Below, in pieces: positions 54,853 through 62,417 of a stretch of DNA of 64,000 bases. The stretch's first letter is position 1, and each line of letters starts with the position of its first letter. The notes beneath the pieces were generated by a model. The model searched no databases, had not been told where the DNA came from, and was given only the letters and a program-made list of their open reading frames with translations. The stretch lies in assembly GCA_025463305.1 (NCBI GenBank), contig JAOBWK010000012.1, positions 15,288-79,287 on the forward strand, written 5' to 3'. Both the position numbers and the translations under genes were made by a program. This DNA comes from Ilumatobacteraceae bacterium. GTDB lineage: Bacteria > Actinomycetota > Acidimicrobiia > Acidimicrobiales > Ilumatobacteraceae.

Positions 54853-54993
54853 TCGGCCCGTCCGCCCCGCCCGCCGGAGCGGCAGCCGTTCTGCACGGTT
54901 CTGACAGGTTGTGTCAAGGTCTGGTCCTGGCGCTTTACGCTCCGTGAGTCCGGCGGTAGGGTTCGCGCCACAACTGAGGGATGTTCTGATCCG

Positions 54994-55061
54994 GTGAGTG
55001 ACGGGTGGTCGCGACTGCTCAGCGGGGAGCAAGCGCGAAACCGGCCCTCGTGTTCACTCAC
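54994..55061 (+). ncRNA. Candidate structured 5' leader of the LPETG-protein gene
   Basis: GTGAGTGA at 54994-55001 pairs perfectly with TCACTCAC at 55054-55061. Inside, TCGCG/CGCGA and TGCTC/GAGCA form a nested hairpin with the loop AGCGGG, and GGG/CCC can also pair. The outer helix ends three bases before GGAG, the ribosome-binding site for the ATG at 55074. The fold could control translation. It does not match a riboswitch class I recognise. Confidence 0.4.
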
Positions 55062-55073
55062 TTTGGAGCTGAC

Positions 55074-55667
55074 ATGAGGCAGATGATTTCGGCGGCGGCG
55101 ATCGGAGCAGTGATGTCACTCGCGTGCATCGCCGGACCAGCGGCGGCGGCGGGGCAACACCCGGCCGAGGCGACGCAGTGCACCAACGTTCCCTACAGCT
55201 GGGCGGGCACGACCACGATCGGGCCAGGTCAGTCCTACTCGACAGGCGTGGTGGTGCCGAGCGAAGTCGGCGTGCAGCTGGCCGTGGTCGCGTTCGACGT
55301 GTCCACCGTGGACCCGGCTCCTGGCGCGGTGTCGATCAGCATCGGTGGCAGCTCGGTGTCCAACGGCGCGGCGGTGCCGGGCGGCGAGATCGCGGCCACC
55401 AACGCCGGCGGCACGGCAGTCACGTTGACGCGCGTCGAGCTGAGCATCGATCGCTGCTACCAGGTCGACTCTGCCGGACCCGTCGCACCGGCCGCACCGG
55501 CGGCAGAAACGCTGCCCGTGATGCCGGCCGTTCCCGAGGGAGGCCTGCCCGAGACCGGGCAGGCGACGCTGGGTCTGGTGGCGATGGCGGTGTTGTTGAT
55601 CGTGGTCGGCGGCGGCCTGCAGGCGGCCGGCCGCCGGCGGGTCACTGCCCGCGTCCCCGGTCGATGA
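55074..55667 (+). CDS. LPETG-anchored surface protein
   Basis: This 197-residue protein has a signal peptide (about residues 1-27), a mature domain with two cysteines (C36, C128), a Pro/Ala stretch, and a C-terminal sorting signal: LPETG at 158-162, a hydrophobic segment (LGLVAMAVLLIVVGG) and an Arg-rich tail. Sortase would cleave after Thr and link it to the wall; no sortase gene is in the window. I chose the ATG with GGAG upstream over the longer frame. The 3' end overlaps the convergent enoyl-CoA hydratase gene by 26 bases. Function unknown. Confidence 0.8.
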   Translation: MRQMISAAAIGAVMSLACIAGPAAAAGQHPAEATQCTNVPYSWAGTTTIGPGQSYSTGVVVPSEVGVQLAVVAFDVSTVDPAPGAVSISIGGSSVSNGAAVPGGEIAATNAGGTAVTLTRVELSIDRCYQVDSAGPVAPAAPAAETLPVMPAVPEGGLPETGQATLGLVAMAVLLIVVGGGLQAAGRRRVTARVPGR

Positions 55668-56433
55668 TCGCGTCGCGGCGAGCCGCGACGGCCGATGGGC
55701 TGAACATCGTGCGCCGCCACTGGGCGCCGTCGGATGCCTCGATCCGCCACCCCGGCTCGTCGCGGGTGATCGCTGCGTAGGTGGCCCGGATCTGGCGCAC
55801 GCCCGCTTGGTCGTTGCCGATGATGTCGCGCGCGAGCTGCCGGGTCACCGGCAGCAGGTCTTCGTGGGCGACCACACGGTTGACGAGGCCCTGGTGCAGT
55901 GCCTCATCGGCCGACATGAAGTTGCCGGTGAAGCTCATCTCGCGCGCCCGTCGGACGCCGATCGCCTGAGGCAGCAGGACCGTGAGGCCCCAGCCCGGCA
56001 TGACGCCGACCCGGCTGTGGGTGTCGCCGAACTTCGCCCGCTCGCTGGCCACGAGGAAGTCGCAGTTGAGGGCCAGCTCGAAACCGCCCGTCACCGCGAC
56101 ACCGTTGATCGCCCCGATGAGCGGTTTCGTCAGGCTCGGGAACGGAGTGCGGACCCTGGCACCATCGGTCGGCTCGTCGTCAGCAGCTCCGCCGGTGGCG
56201 AGCGCATCCCCGGACGAACCGAGCTCGCGCAGGTCGAGGCCGGCGCAGAAGGCGGGATCAGCTCCGGTGAGGATGATGACATCGACCTCGTCGTCGGCAT
56301 CGGCGGCGCGCATCACCCTCGGCAGCAGGGCGAGCACCTCGCCGCTCAGTGCGTTGCGGGCCTCGGGCCGGTTGAGGGTGATCGTCGCGATCCGTTCGCT
56401 GATCTCCAGCAGGACCACGGGGTGGTCTGACAT
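55642..56433 (-). CDS. Enoyl-CoA hydratase/isomerase family protein
   Basis: This 263-residue crotonase-fold enzyme has ATITLNRPEARNALS, FCAGLDLRELG (the first oxyanion-hole position) and INGVAVTGGFELALNCDFLVA with the second, then DTHSRVGVMPGWGLTVLLP. The Glu usual in hydratases at the second motif is seen as SRVG, so other crotonase activities are possible. The ATG at 56433 with GAGAGG upstream is chosen; two in-frame ATGs (56454 and 56463) overlap the previous gene. It is downstream of an unknown gene on the same strand. Confidence 0.87.
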   Translation of the reverse strand: MSDHPVVLLEISERIATITLNRPEARNALSGEVLALLPRVMRAADADDEVDVIILTGADPAFCAGLDLRELGSSGDALATGGAADDEPTDGARVRTPFPSLTKPLIGAINGVAVTGGFELALNCDFLVASERAKFGDTHSRVGVMPGWGLTVLLPQAIGVRRAREMSFTGNFMSADEALHQGLVNRVVAHEDLLPVTRQLARDIIGNDQAGVRQIRATYAAITRDEPGWRIEASDGAQWRRTMFSPSAVAARRDAIIDRGRGQ

Positions 56434-56443
56434 GTCGGGCCTC

Positions 56444-57070
56444 TCACTGTTCATCGGGGTCATCGGCGGGGAGGAAGTTCAGACCGAGGTCGCCGAGCTT
56501 GACGAGCGCCGTCGCGATCCATGAGCCCAACGTGCCGAAGTGCTCGTCGAGCAGCTTGCTGGCGCCGTCGGCCAGCGTCTCTTCGGCCAGCTCGTACAGC
56601 CCCTCGTAGGTGATCTCGATCGCGTAGTCGGGATGCAGTGGCGCACCCGAGTCGGTGTCGTTGAGGTAACCGATCTCGACCGTGGCCCCAGCCCGCTCGA
56701 GACGCTCGTTGCCGATCAGCGGGCTCGAGTCGGGCAGGACCGACTGGACGTGGGTGGGATCGGGTTGCTCGACGAGTCGCTGGACCCGGAAGACGATCTC
56801 CATCTCGATCGTCGGCTGCTCCTCGAGCATCTCCTCCACGTACCACCGGCGGTAAGCGGTCTGGCTCCACGTCGGCCAATCGAACGTGATGTGCGCCACG
56901 ACCCGCGGCGGCTGGCCCTCGCCGGGCAGGCCGTAGCTCGTCTCCCACGTGATGTCGCCGAGCAGCACATCGATCTGGAAGTGCTCCTCGAACGCCTGCC
57001 GTTCGAGGAACGCACCCTCGAACGCATCGCGGAGCGCACCGATGGCATCGGTGAAGACGTGGTCGAGCAT
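56444..57070 (-). CDS. Protein of unknown function
   Basis: This 208-residue acidic protein has no signal peptide or membrane helix. Recognisable stretches are DITWETSYGLPGEGQPPRVV and FDWPTWSQTAYRRWY, which suggest a beta-rich domain, followed by a helical end (ITYEGLYELAEETLADGASKLLDEH). I recognise no family. It lies between a NUDIX gene and an enoyl-CoA hydratase gene, with 10 bases to the latter, so the two are probably co-transcribed. Confidence 0.65.
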   Translation of the reverse strand: MLDHVFTDAIGALRDAFEGAFLERQAFEEHFQIDVLLGDITWETSYGLPGEGQPPRVVAHITFDWPTWSQTAYRRWYVEEMLEEQPTIEMEIVFRVQRLVEQPDPTHVQSVLPDSSPLIGNERLERAGATVEIGYLNDTDSGAPLHPDYAIEITYEGLYELAEETLADGASKLLDEHFGTLGSWIATALVKLGDLGLNFLPADDPDEQ

Positions 57071-57096
57071 GCGCAGCGCAGACTAGTGGCGTCTGG

Positions 57097-57792
57097 TCAG
57101 TCCGCTCCCGACCGTTCGAAGGTCTGGTGGCCGCCGCCGGTGATCGAGTTCGACGGGATGGTCATCCGGTGCCTGGCCCCCGGCACGCTCGCGTCCGCCG
57201 AGGCGTAGCCGGCATCGGGTTCCCACAGCAGCACCAGCGCTCCGTCCAGCCTGCTCGGCACCGTCAGGTACCGCTCGACGCCGCGTCGCTCCACGAGTTC
57301 GAGCAGGCCTTCAAAGGTGCGCGCCTCGTCGATCGTGACGAGCGTGACGTGGGTCGGCGGCGCCATCGGCAACCCCTCGGCCAGCGCCTCGGCGGGACCG
57401 ATCCAACGGAAGTCGACGATCTCGTGCGCATCGATGTGGATCTCGTCGCCCGCCCATGGCGCGACGAAGAACCACGTCGTGAACCGCTTCGGGGCCATCG
57501 CCGGCGGCGTCCAGTGGGAGAGCGGGATCAAGCTCGTCGGATCGACTGCGATGCCGACTTCCTCGGCGGCCTCGCGCACCGCGGCCGACGCCGCACGGGA
57601 CAGCTCGTCATCGCCGGCGTCCGCGTCGTCGACCCGTCCGCCGGGGAACACCCACATCCCGGCGAACGCGCCCACCTCGCTGCGCTTCAGCAGCAGCACC
57701 TCGAACCCGGCCTCCGGATCTTCGGGCCGAGGGCGGGTGATGATCACCGTGGCGGCCGGTCGGGCCAGGTTCGGTACGGCATCGGCATTCAC
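57097..57792 (-). CDS. NUDIX hydrolase
   Basis: This 231-residue protein hydrolyses a nucleoside diphosphate linked to another group. The Nudix box is visible as WVFPGGRVDD, then after an insertion AVREAAEEVGI, giving the REXXEEXGU core. The C-terminal part is variable. Relatives include NudL/Nudt19-like enzymes acting on CoA derivatives. I chose GTG at 57792 (VNADAVPN), since residues from the upstream ATG at 57810 are few and poor. It is divergent from the enoyl-CoA hydratase at 57825. Confidence 0.82.
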   Translation of the reverse strand: MNADAVPNLARPAATVIITRPRPEDPEAGFEVLLLKRSEVGAFAGMWVFPGGRVDDADAGDDELSRAASAAVREAAEEVGIAVDPTSLIPLSHWTPPAMAPKRFTTWFFVAPWAGDEIHIDAHEIVDFRWIGPAEALAEGLPMAPPTHVTLVTIDEARTFEGLLELVERRGVERYLTVPSRLDGALVLLWEPDAGYASADASVPGARHRMTIPSNSITGGGHQTFERSGAD

Positions 57793-57824
57793 GGATCCAC
57801 CCTGGCACATGCGACAATCCGAGC

Positions 57825-58583
57825 ATGAGTCTTGTCAACCTCACCACGGCGGACCGCGTCGCCACGATCACCCTGAACAACCCCGCCGAGCGGAACACGC
57901 TCACGGCGCCGATGGTCGCCGAGATCGTCGCCGCGATGGACACGATCGAGGCTGACGACGGCATCGGGGCGATCGTGGTCACCGGCGCCGCGCCGGCGTT
58001 CTGTGCCGGGGCCAACCTGGGCAACCTCGCCGAGGCGACGGGGGAGAGCCTCGGGGTCATCTACGAAGGGTTCCTGCGCATCGCGCGCAGCCCGCTGCCG
58101 ACGCTGGCCGCAGTCAACGGCGCCGCGGTCGGCGCCGGGATGAACCTGGCCCTCGGCTGCGACGTTCGCATCGCTGCGCGTCGGGCGAAGTTCGACACCC
58201 GCTTCCTCCAGATCGGCCTGCACCCCGGCGGGGGGCACACCTGGATGTTCCGGCGCATCGCCGGCCCGCAGGCGACGATGGCGGCCGTCGTGTTCGGCGA
58301 GGTGCTGGACGGTGCCGAAGCCGAACGGCTCGGTCTCGTGCACCGCTGTGTCGACGACGATCAACTGCTGGCCGTCGCCCAGGAGATGGCGGCGCGCGCG
58401 GCCAGCGCGCCACGTGAGCTGGCCATCGCTGCGAAGGCCACGATCCAGAAGATGGCCGACGTCGACACCCATTCCGACGCGGTCGCGACCGAGCTCGTGC
58501 CACAGCTGTGGAGCACCCAGCAGCCGTGGTTCGCCGAGCGCCTCGCCGTGCTCCAGCAGAAGATCTCGACGAAGAACGCTTGA
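57825..58583 (+). CDS. Enoyl-CoA hydratase/isomerase family protein
   Basis: This 252-residue crotonase-fold protein has ATITLNNPAERNTLT, PAFCAGANLGNL, and VNGAAVGAGMNLALGCDVRIAA with the two oxyanion-hole segments, then FLQIGLHPGGGHTWM where a catalytic Glu is replaced. It may be an isomerase or dehalogenase-like member. It is a single gene with GACAAT six bases before the ATG. Confidence 0.86.
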   Translation: MSLVNLTTADRVATITLNNPAERNTLTAPMVAEIVAAMDTIEADDGIGAIVVTGAAPAFCAGANLGNLAEATGESLGVIYEGFLRIARSPLPTLAAVNGAAVGAGMNLALGCDVRIAARRAKFDTRFLQIGLHPGGGHTWMFRRIAGPQATMAAVVFGEVLDGAEAERLGLVHRCVDDDQLLAVAQEMAARAASAPRELAIAAKATIQKMADVDTHSDAVATELVPQLWSTQQPWFAERLAVLQQKISTKNA

Positions 58584-58637
58584 CCGGGAGCGACCCGTAC
58601 CAGCGCTGACAGGCTCGACATTCGCGACGCCAATGCC

Positions 58638-58666
58638 TTTCCAGGCGGACGTGACGGGTGTACGTT
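58638..58666 (+). promoter_or_regulatory. Putative promoter of the small basic protein gene
   Basis: TTTCCA (58638-58643) and TACGTT (58661-58666) are 17 bases apart, and the ATG follows about 49 bases later behind a strong AGGAGGT. The -10 fits TANNNT, the -35 only weakly. Confidence 0.4.
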
Positions 58667-58714
58667 GACCTCGCAAGGGGAGCCCATCAACCGAACTGGT
58701 CACAGGAGGTACCG

Positions 58715-59032
58715 ATGAGTCAGCGACATCACCAATCCGAGGCGGCCCCGCCGCCGAAGATGGACTTGCGAGCCCATGCGCACAACGAACGACATCGCAT
58801 CCACAGCGAGTTGTGCAGCGTGGCCAACATCGTCAGCTCCGGCCTGGAGGCCGAGGATCTGCACGAGCCGGGACGGGCGTGGGTGCCGATGCACCACCAC
58901 GACGCCGAACGGGGCAAGGCCAGTGGTGCCAAGACGTCGCCTCGTCACTGGAAGATGAAGATGTGGAAGCGGCGCACCACGGTGCGCAAGGCCAAGGCAG
59001 CCGTCGCCCAGCTGGTGGCCGAGCAGGCCTGA
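58715..59032 (+). CDS. Small histidine-rich basic protein, unknown function
   Basis: This 105-residue protein starts at the ATG eight bases after AGGAGGT, the strongest ribosome-binding site in the window. It is rich in His, Lys and Arg: RAHAHNERHRIHSEL near residue 20, PMHHHDAE in the middle and WKMKMWKRRTTVRKAKAA near the end. It has one cysteine. I recognise no family. The basic C-terminus might bind nucleic acid, and the His clusters might bind metal; both are inference. A terminator follows directly. Confidence 0.65.
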   Translation: MSQRHHQSEAAPPPKMDLRAHAHNERHRIHSELCSVANIVSSGLEAEDLHEPGRAWVPMHHHDAERGKASGAKTSPRHWKMKMWKRRTTVRKAKAAVAQLVAEQA

Positions 59033-59045
59033 CGATCCATCTCCG

Positions 59046-59080
59046 GCGTCGGGACGAGCGCGCTGCGCCCGTCCCGACGC
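59046..59080 (+). terminator. Intrinsic-type terminator after the small basic protein gene
   Basis: GCGTCGGGACG and CGTCCCGACGC form a perfect 11-bp stem around a 13-base loop, 14 bases after the stop codon. There is no strong T-tract, which is usual for high-GC Actinobacteria. Confidence 0.7.
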
Positions 59081-59120
59081 TAGGAGTTCCGATCAGGTGA
59101 GGCGGAGTCTCGTGAGGTCG

Positions 59121-59160
59121 CGTGACGTCAGGTGACGTCAGGTGACGTCAGGTGACGTCA
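59121..59160. repeat. Four tandem copies of a 10-bp palindrome-bearing repeat
   Basis: Four consecutive decamers read CGTGACGTCA then three times GGTGACGTCA; each contains the perfect palindrome TGACGTCA. The last copy overlaps the stop codon of the GNAT gene (59158-59160). The array lies in the convergent gap between the GNAT and the small basic protein gene. It may be a protein-binding array or a slippage tract. Confidence 0.85.
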
Positions 59161-59796
59161 CAGCCAGGTTGACGTCAGCGCGTCCTTGCGGACGTGCCAT
59201 TCCTCGACGGTGATGCCGTAGCGGACGTGGTCTTCCCAGACGCCGTCGATCTCGAGGAAGCGCTGGGCGATGCCTTCGTCGCGCAGCTGCAGCTTGTCGA
59301 CGACTCGGCGGCTGTTGTCGTTGCGCGGGATGATGCACACCTCCAGCCGATGGAGGCGGATCTCCTCGAACGCGAACCGCATGAGCACGCACACGCCTTC
59401 GGCCACGTAGCCGTTGCCGGCTCGAGCCTGATCGATCCAGTAGCCGATCGTGCCGGTCTGCTGGGCGCCGCGCACGATGTTGTTGAGGTTGATCTCGCCG
59501 GCGACGACACCGTCGACGAACAGACCGAAGGCATACGCCACGCCGAGCTGCCGGTCGCGGTCGCGGGCCCCGCAACGCGACGAGAACACGTCGCGCTCGC
59601 GGGTCGGGTCGCCCTGGTTCGGCAGGCGCGAGGGCTCCCACGGCAGCAGCCAGCGCTCGTTGCGGAGGCGCACGTCGCTCCATGCCGGGAAGTCGGGCGC
59701 GACGAGCGGACGCATCATCACCCGCCGCCCGTAGAGGCGGAGCCCGCTGGCCGGGGGCAGCGACGGATGGTTGAGCGGCCGACGATCCGTGTTCAT
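59158..59796 (-). CDS. GNAT-family N-acetyltransferase (RimJ/RimL-like)
   Basis: This is a 212-residue acetyl-CoA-dependent transferase. RLYGRRVMMRPLVAPDFPAW, GEINLNNIVRGAQQTGTIGYWID, AGNGYVAEGVCVLMRFAFEE (the acetyl-CoA loop region) and HRLEVCIIPRNDNSRRVVDKL are typical of the RimJ/RimL branch, which acetylates ribosomal proteins or other N-termini. In mycobacteria a rimJ gene lies between moeA and the glpR-like gene; here that position is empty and this gene is elsewhere. The stop falls in the decamer array. Confidence 0.87.
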   Translation of the reverse strand: MNTDRRPLNHPSLPPASGLRLYGRRVMMRPLVAPDFPAWSDVRLRNERWLLPWEPSRLPNQGDPTRERDVFSSRCGARDRDRQLGVAYAFGLFVDGVVAGEINLNNIVRGAQQTGTIGYWIDQARAGNGYVAEGVCVLMRFAFEEIRLHRLEVCIIPRNDNSRRVVDKLQLRDEGIAQRFLEIDGVWEDHVRYGITVEEWHVRKDALTSTWL

Positions 59797-59809
59797 GAGA
59801 GTGAGCTGT

Positions 59810-60325
59810 TCATGAGAGTTGCTTCATCATGACGGTGACCGCGTCCAGCTGCAAGCCTCGGATCAGCCCGATCACGACGCAGCACCCGCCGACGATCGTG
59901 TCGACCAGATCGGCCGGAAGCCCCGGGTTGTGGCGGCGATCGGCGGTCGACTCGGTGACCAGCGTGCGGAAGACATCCTCGGCTGCGTCGCGGTCGAGGA
60001 CGAACTCGTCGGCGTCGATCGCGCGGCCGACCTCGACGGCAGCCATCGCCCGGGGGACCGCGCCGGCGAGGAACACGACGGTGGCATCGAGCACTGCGGG
60101 AAGCTCACGCTTGGCATCGTCGACGTGGTCCATCATCTCGCCGATCGCGTTGGTCAGCTCCTCAGGCAGCGGCGGGTTGCCGATGATGTGACGCTGCCCG
60201 AGATCGATCACGCCGCACGGGATCACGAAGTTGTCCCACGACTCGGCGGACCGTGCCGAGTCGGAGTCGTCGGTGATCGTGAGCGTCGTCATCGTGTCGC
60301 CGACGACGACGTCGAGGCGGGTCAT
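59810..60325 (-). CDS. Stand-alone C-terminal half of a Ppx/GppA-like phosphatase
   Basis: This protein has 171 residues. PCGVIDLGQRHIIGNPPLPEEL and PADLVDTIVGGCCVVIGLIR line up, by memory, with the second ASKHA half of actinobacterial Ppx/GppA exopolyphosphatases. The N-terminal half is absent. The start MTRLDVVVGDTMTTLTI stands where the second phosphate-binding loop (DIGGGST-like) would be, but the glycine pattern is lost. It overlaps the DUF501 gene stop by 4 bases; in many Actinobacteria DUF501 is followed by a full Ppx gene. It is probably not catalytic by itself. Confidence 0.55.
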   Translation of the reverse strand: MTRLDVVVGDTMTTLTITDDSDSARSAESWDNFVIPCGVIDLGQRHIIGNPPLPEELTNAIGEMMDHVDDAKRELPAVLDATVVFLAGAVPRAMAAVEVGRAIDADEFVLDRDAAEDVFRTLVTESTADRRHNPGLPADLVDTIVGGCCVVIGLIRGLQLDAVTVMMKQLS

Positions 60326-60768
60326 CGCATGAACGCCGCGATCCGCTCGTCGACCCAGCGGCCGACGGGATCGTCGCCGCCGGCGAGGAAGTAGCCGTAG
60401 TGGGCGTGGAGGCACTTGACCCCGAGGCGCGTGCCGCCCACACCGCCCGACGGTCGTGGTCCGACGTGGCCCGGAGGCAGGTGTGCGTCGCGTTCGGCCG
60501 CGTACCTGGCGTGCGCGCCGGAGATGGCGTCAGGATCGATCTCGGCCTCGGCCTGGCGGACGCCACCGGCGGCCTCCAGGCGTCCGATCGCCGCGACGAC
60601 CGAGCGTCCGATCAGCCAGTAGCGGGTCGGCATCGGCGTGCCGTCGTCGAGCAACGGTGCGTTGCGCAGCACCAGGGGATCCCCGGCGGTGTCGCGGACG
60701 ACGACCTCGAACGTGCCCTGCGGATCGCGGCCGAGCAGTTCGCGGACGCGGGCTCGATCGTCGCTCAT
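60322..60768 (-). CDS. DUF501-family protein
   Basis: This 148-residue protein has the DUF501 pattern: LGRDPQGTFEVVVRD, GTPMPTRYWLIG, AHARYAAERDAHLPP and SGGVGGTRLGVKCLHAHYGYFLAGGDDPVG. Function is unknown. In Actinobacteria it usually sits between a septum-formation (FtsB-like) gene and a Ppx/GppA gene, downstream of enolase. Here it is coupled to the half-Ppx gene, and no eno or ftsB is visible. Confidence 0.92.
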   Translation of the reverse strand: MSDDRARVRELLGRDPQGTFEVVVRDTAGDPLVLRNAPLLDDGTPMPTRYWLIGRSVVAAIGRLEAAGGVRQAEAEIDPDAISGAHARYAAERDAHLPPGHVGPRPSGGVGGTRLGVKCLHAHYGYFLAGGDDPVGRWVDERIAAFMR

Positions 60769-60781
60769 CGGATCGCGCCGG

Positions 60782-61528
60782 CTACTTCTTCCGGGCTCGG
60801 CTCAACGCCAGCAGCAAGACGACGATGCCGCCGAACACGGGAAGGAGGCGCTTCAGCAGCGCGGTGCCGCCGAGGCTGAACGCGTCGATCGGCTCGGCTG
60901 CGGGTCCGTTGATGATCCGTGTCGTCGGCTTGCTCGGATCTGCGCCCGTCTCCGGCGCCGGAGCGGTGGTGTCGGCGTTTGCAGTCTCCGCCTCCGCCGC
61001 GTCCGAAGGGGTCTCGGTCGTCGGCTCGGCTGCGACATCGGAGGTCGGCTCGGCAGCGGCCGTCGCCGGCGGGCCGGCCGCGTCCTTGGCCAGCATCTCG
61101 TCGAGGTTCGTGGCGAACTGGGCCATCAGCTTCCCGCTGATGTCGGCCAGCGCGCCGCGCCCGAACTGGGCGACCTTGCCGGTCATGTTGAGATCGGTGT
61201 GCACGACGCACTTCGCGCTCGTCGGCGAGATCTCCTCCAGCGTCGCGGTGATCAGGGCCGAGGCGTTGCCGTTGCCCTTGATGTCGCGGCCGTCGCCTTT
61301 CAGCACGGCACGGTGGTTCTCGTCGTCGCGCTCGACGAACGAGGCTTCGCCCTTCAGCGCGGCCGTGATCGGCCCGACCTTGACCTTGACGACACCGCGG
61401 TAGATGTCTCCCTCGATCTCCTGCAGCTGCGCGCCCGGCAGGCACGGTGCGATCCGCTCGACGTCGGTGAGCACCGCCCACGCCTCGTCGATCGGACGGT
61501 TCACGGTGAATTCGTTGACGAGTTCCAT
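60782..61528 (-). CDS. coxG: CoxG-like SRPBCC protein with C-terminal membrane helix
   Basis: This 248-residue protein has an N-terminal SRPBCC/CoxG domain (MELVNEFTVNRPIDEAWAVLTDVERIAPCLPGA, residues 1 to about 150), an acidic Ala/Thr/Pro linker, and a C-terminal hydrophobic helix (VFGGIVVLLLALS) with a basic tail. CoxG anchors carbon-monoxide dehydrogenase to the membrane in Oligotropha. The enzyme subunits are not in the window, but the neighbouring MobA-like gene and XdhC fit a molybdenum hydroxylase locus. It overlaps the nucleotidyltransferase gene by 28 bases. Confidence 0.88.
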   Translation of the reverse strand: MELVNEFTVNRPIDEAWAVLTDVERIAPCLPGAQLQEIEGDIYRGVVKVKVGPITAALKGEASFVERDDENHRAVLKGDGRDIKGNGNASALITATLEEISPTSAKCVVHTDLNMTGKVAQFGRGALADISGKLMAQFATNLDEMLAKDAAGPPATAAAEPTSDVAAEPTTETPSDAAEAETANADTTAPAPETGADPSKPTTRIINGPAAEPIDAFSLGGTALLKRLLPVFGGIVVLLLALSRARKK

Positions 61529-62148
61529 TGCTGAAGATCCTCCATCGTGTCGATGTCGGCTGGCGAGCCGATGCATGCTACTGGCCCGACGAGGTCCGGT
61601 CGCTGTGCGATCAGGCTACGGGCTCCCTGGTCACCAGCGATGGGGAGCAGCGGCCAGACCGACTCGCGCAGCAGGACCGGGTTGCCTCGGACCCCGGCGT
61701 AGGTGGCGACGGCGATCTCGGCCGGCGATGCCGCGACGGCTTGCCAGGCGTCGGCCGTGATGAAGGGCTGGTCGCCGAGCCCGACGATCATCGCCGTTGC
61801 GCCGAGCTGGGCCGCGACCCGCAACCCGCATTGGAGCGACGACGCCTGGCCTTCGGCCCAGCGTGGGTTGCGTGCGACGGTGAGTCGGGAGACGCCGGGA
61901 TCGACATCGCCGACATCCAGCTCGACGGCGCCGGTGACGAGCACGACGTCGGCGAATCCGGCGGCGAGCACCGCATCGAGTGCCCACCGAAAGACCGGGC
62001 GGCCGCGCAGATCGGCCAGCAGCTTGTGCCGCGCGTCACCGAAAGATGGAGTGACGACCGTGTCAGCGCCGGCCCGAAAACGGCTCCCAGCGCCCGCAGC
62101 GAGCACGATCGCGCAGATTTCTCGGAAATCTTCTCGCGCCGTGGCCAT
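61501..62148 (-). CDS. Molybdenum cofactor nucleotidyltransferase (MocA/MobA-like)
   Basis: This 215-residue NTP-transferase starts at the ATG at 62148. It has AIVLAAGAGSRFRAGADTV (nucleotide-binding loop), HKLLADLRGRPVFRWALDAV, VTGAVE, VGLGDQPFIT and GNPVLLRESVW, the pattern of MocA and related xanthine dehydrogenase/CO dehydrogenase accessory enzymes that attach CMP or GMP to molybdopterin. It overlaps coxG by 28 bases, so the two are translationally linked. Upstream extension to 62265 adds non-conserved residues and was not used. Confidence 0.85.
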   Translation of the reverse strand: MATAREDFREICAIVLAAGAGSRFRAGADTVVTPSFGDARHKLLADLRGRPVFRWALDAVLAAGFADVVLVTGAVELDVGDVDPGVSRLTVARNPRWAEGQASSLQCGLRVAAQLGATAMIVGLGDQPFITADAWQAVAASPAEIAVATYAGVRGNPVLLRESVWPLLPIAGDQGARSLIAQRPDLVGPVACIGSPADIDTMEDLQQWNSSTNSP

Positions 62149-62235
62149 GCCACATCCTCGCTGATCACGCCCACATCCGATGAACGATGCCCGGCCGAGA
62201 GGTGACCCAAACATGACGAAATGGTTACGAGGGGG

Positions 62236-62265
62236 TTGATTGTTGCTTTTCGATGTCGTTATCAT
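62236..62265 (+). promoter_or_regulatory. Putative promoter of the NlpC/P60 gene
   Basis: TTGATT (62236-62241) and TATCAT (62260-62265) are 18 bases apart in an AT-rich patch, unlike the surrounding DNA. The start codon is about 150 bases downstream, so the mRNA would have a long leader. The rest of the 269-base gap (62149-62417) holds no gene I can support. Confidence 0.5.
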
Positions 62266-62417
62266 CTCGCTCTGTTACGAAGCGGGGCCGTTCGGTACCC
62301 GGTTCGTCACAGACGTGGCGCTCTCGTTTGGCGCAACGCGACGGAGCGGGCAAACGCTCACGCCGCACCCCCACCTCCTCCTTGGGCGTGGCGGTGCCAA
62401 ACGAAGGGACAGTCACC

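Noticed and set aside
59121..59160. CRISPR-like array
   Set aside because: Units are 10 bp and contiguous, with no spacers and no cas genes.
62149..62417. c-di-AMP riboswitch before the NlpC/P60 gene
   Set aside because: Expected from gene context, but I could not find its conserved blocks in the leader.
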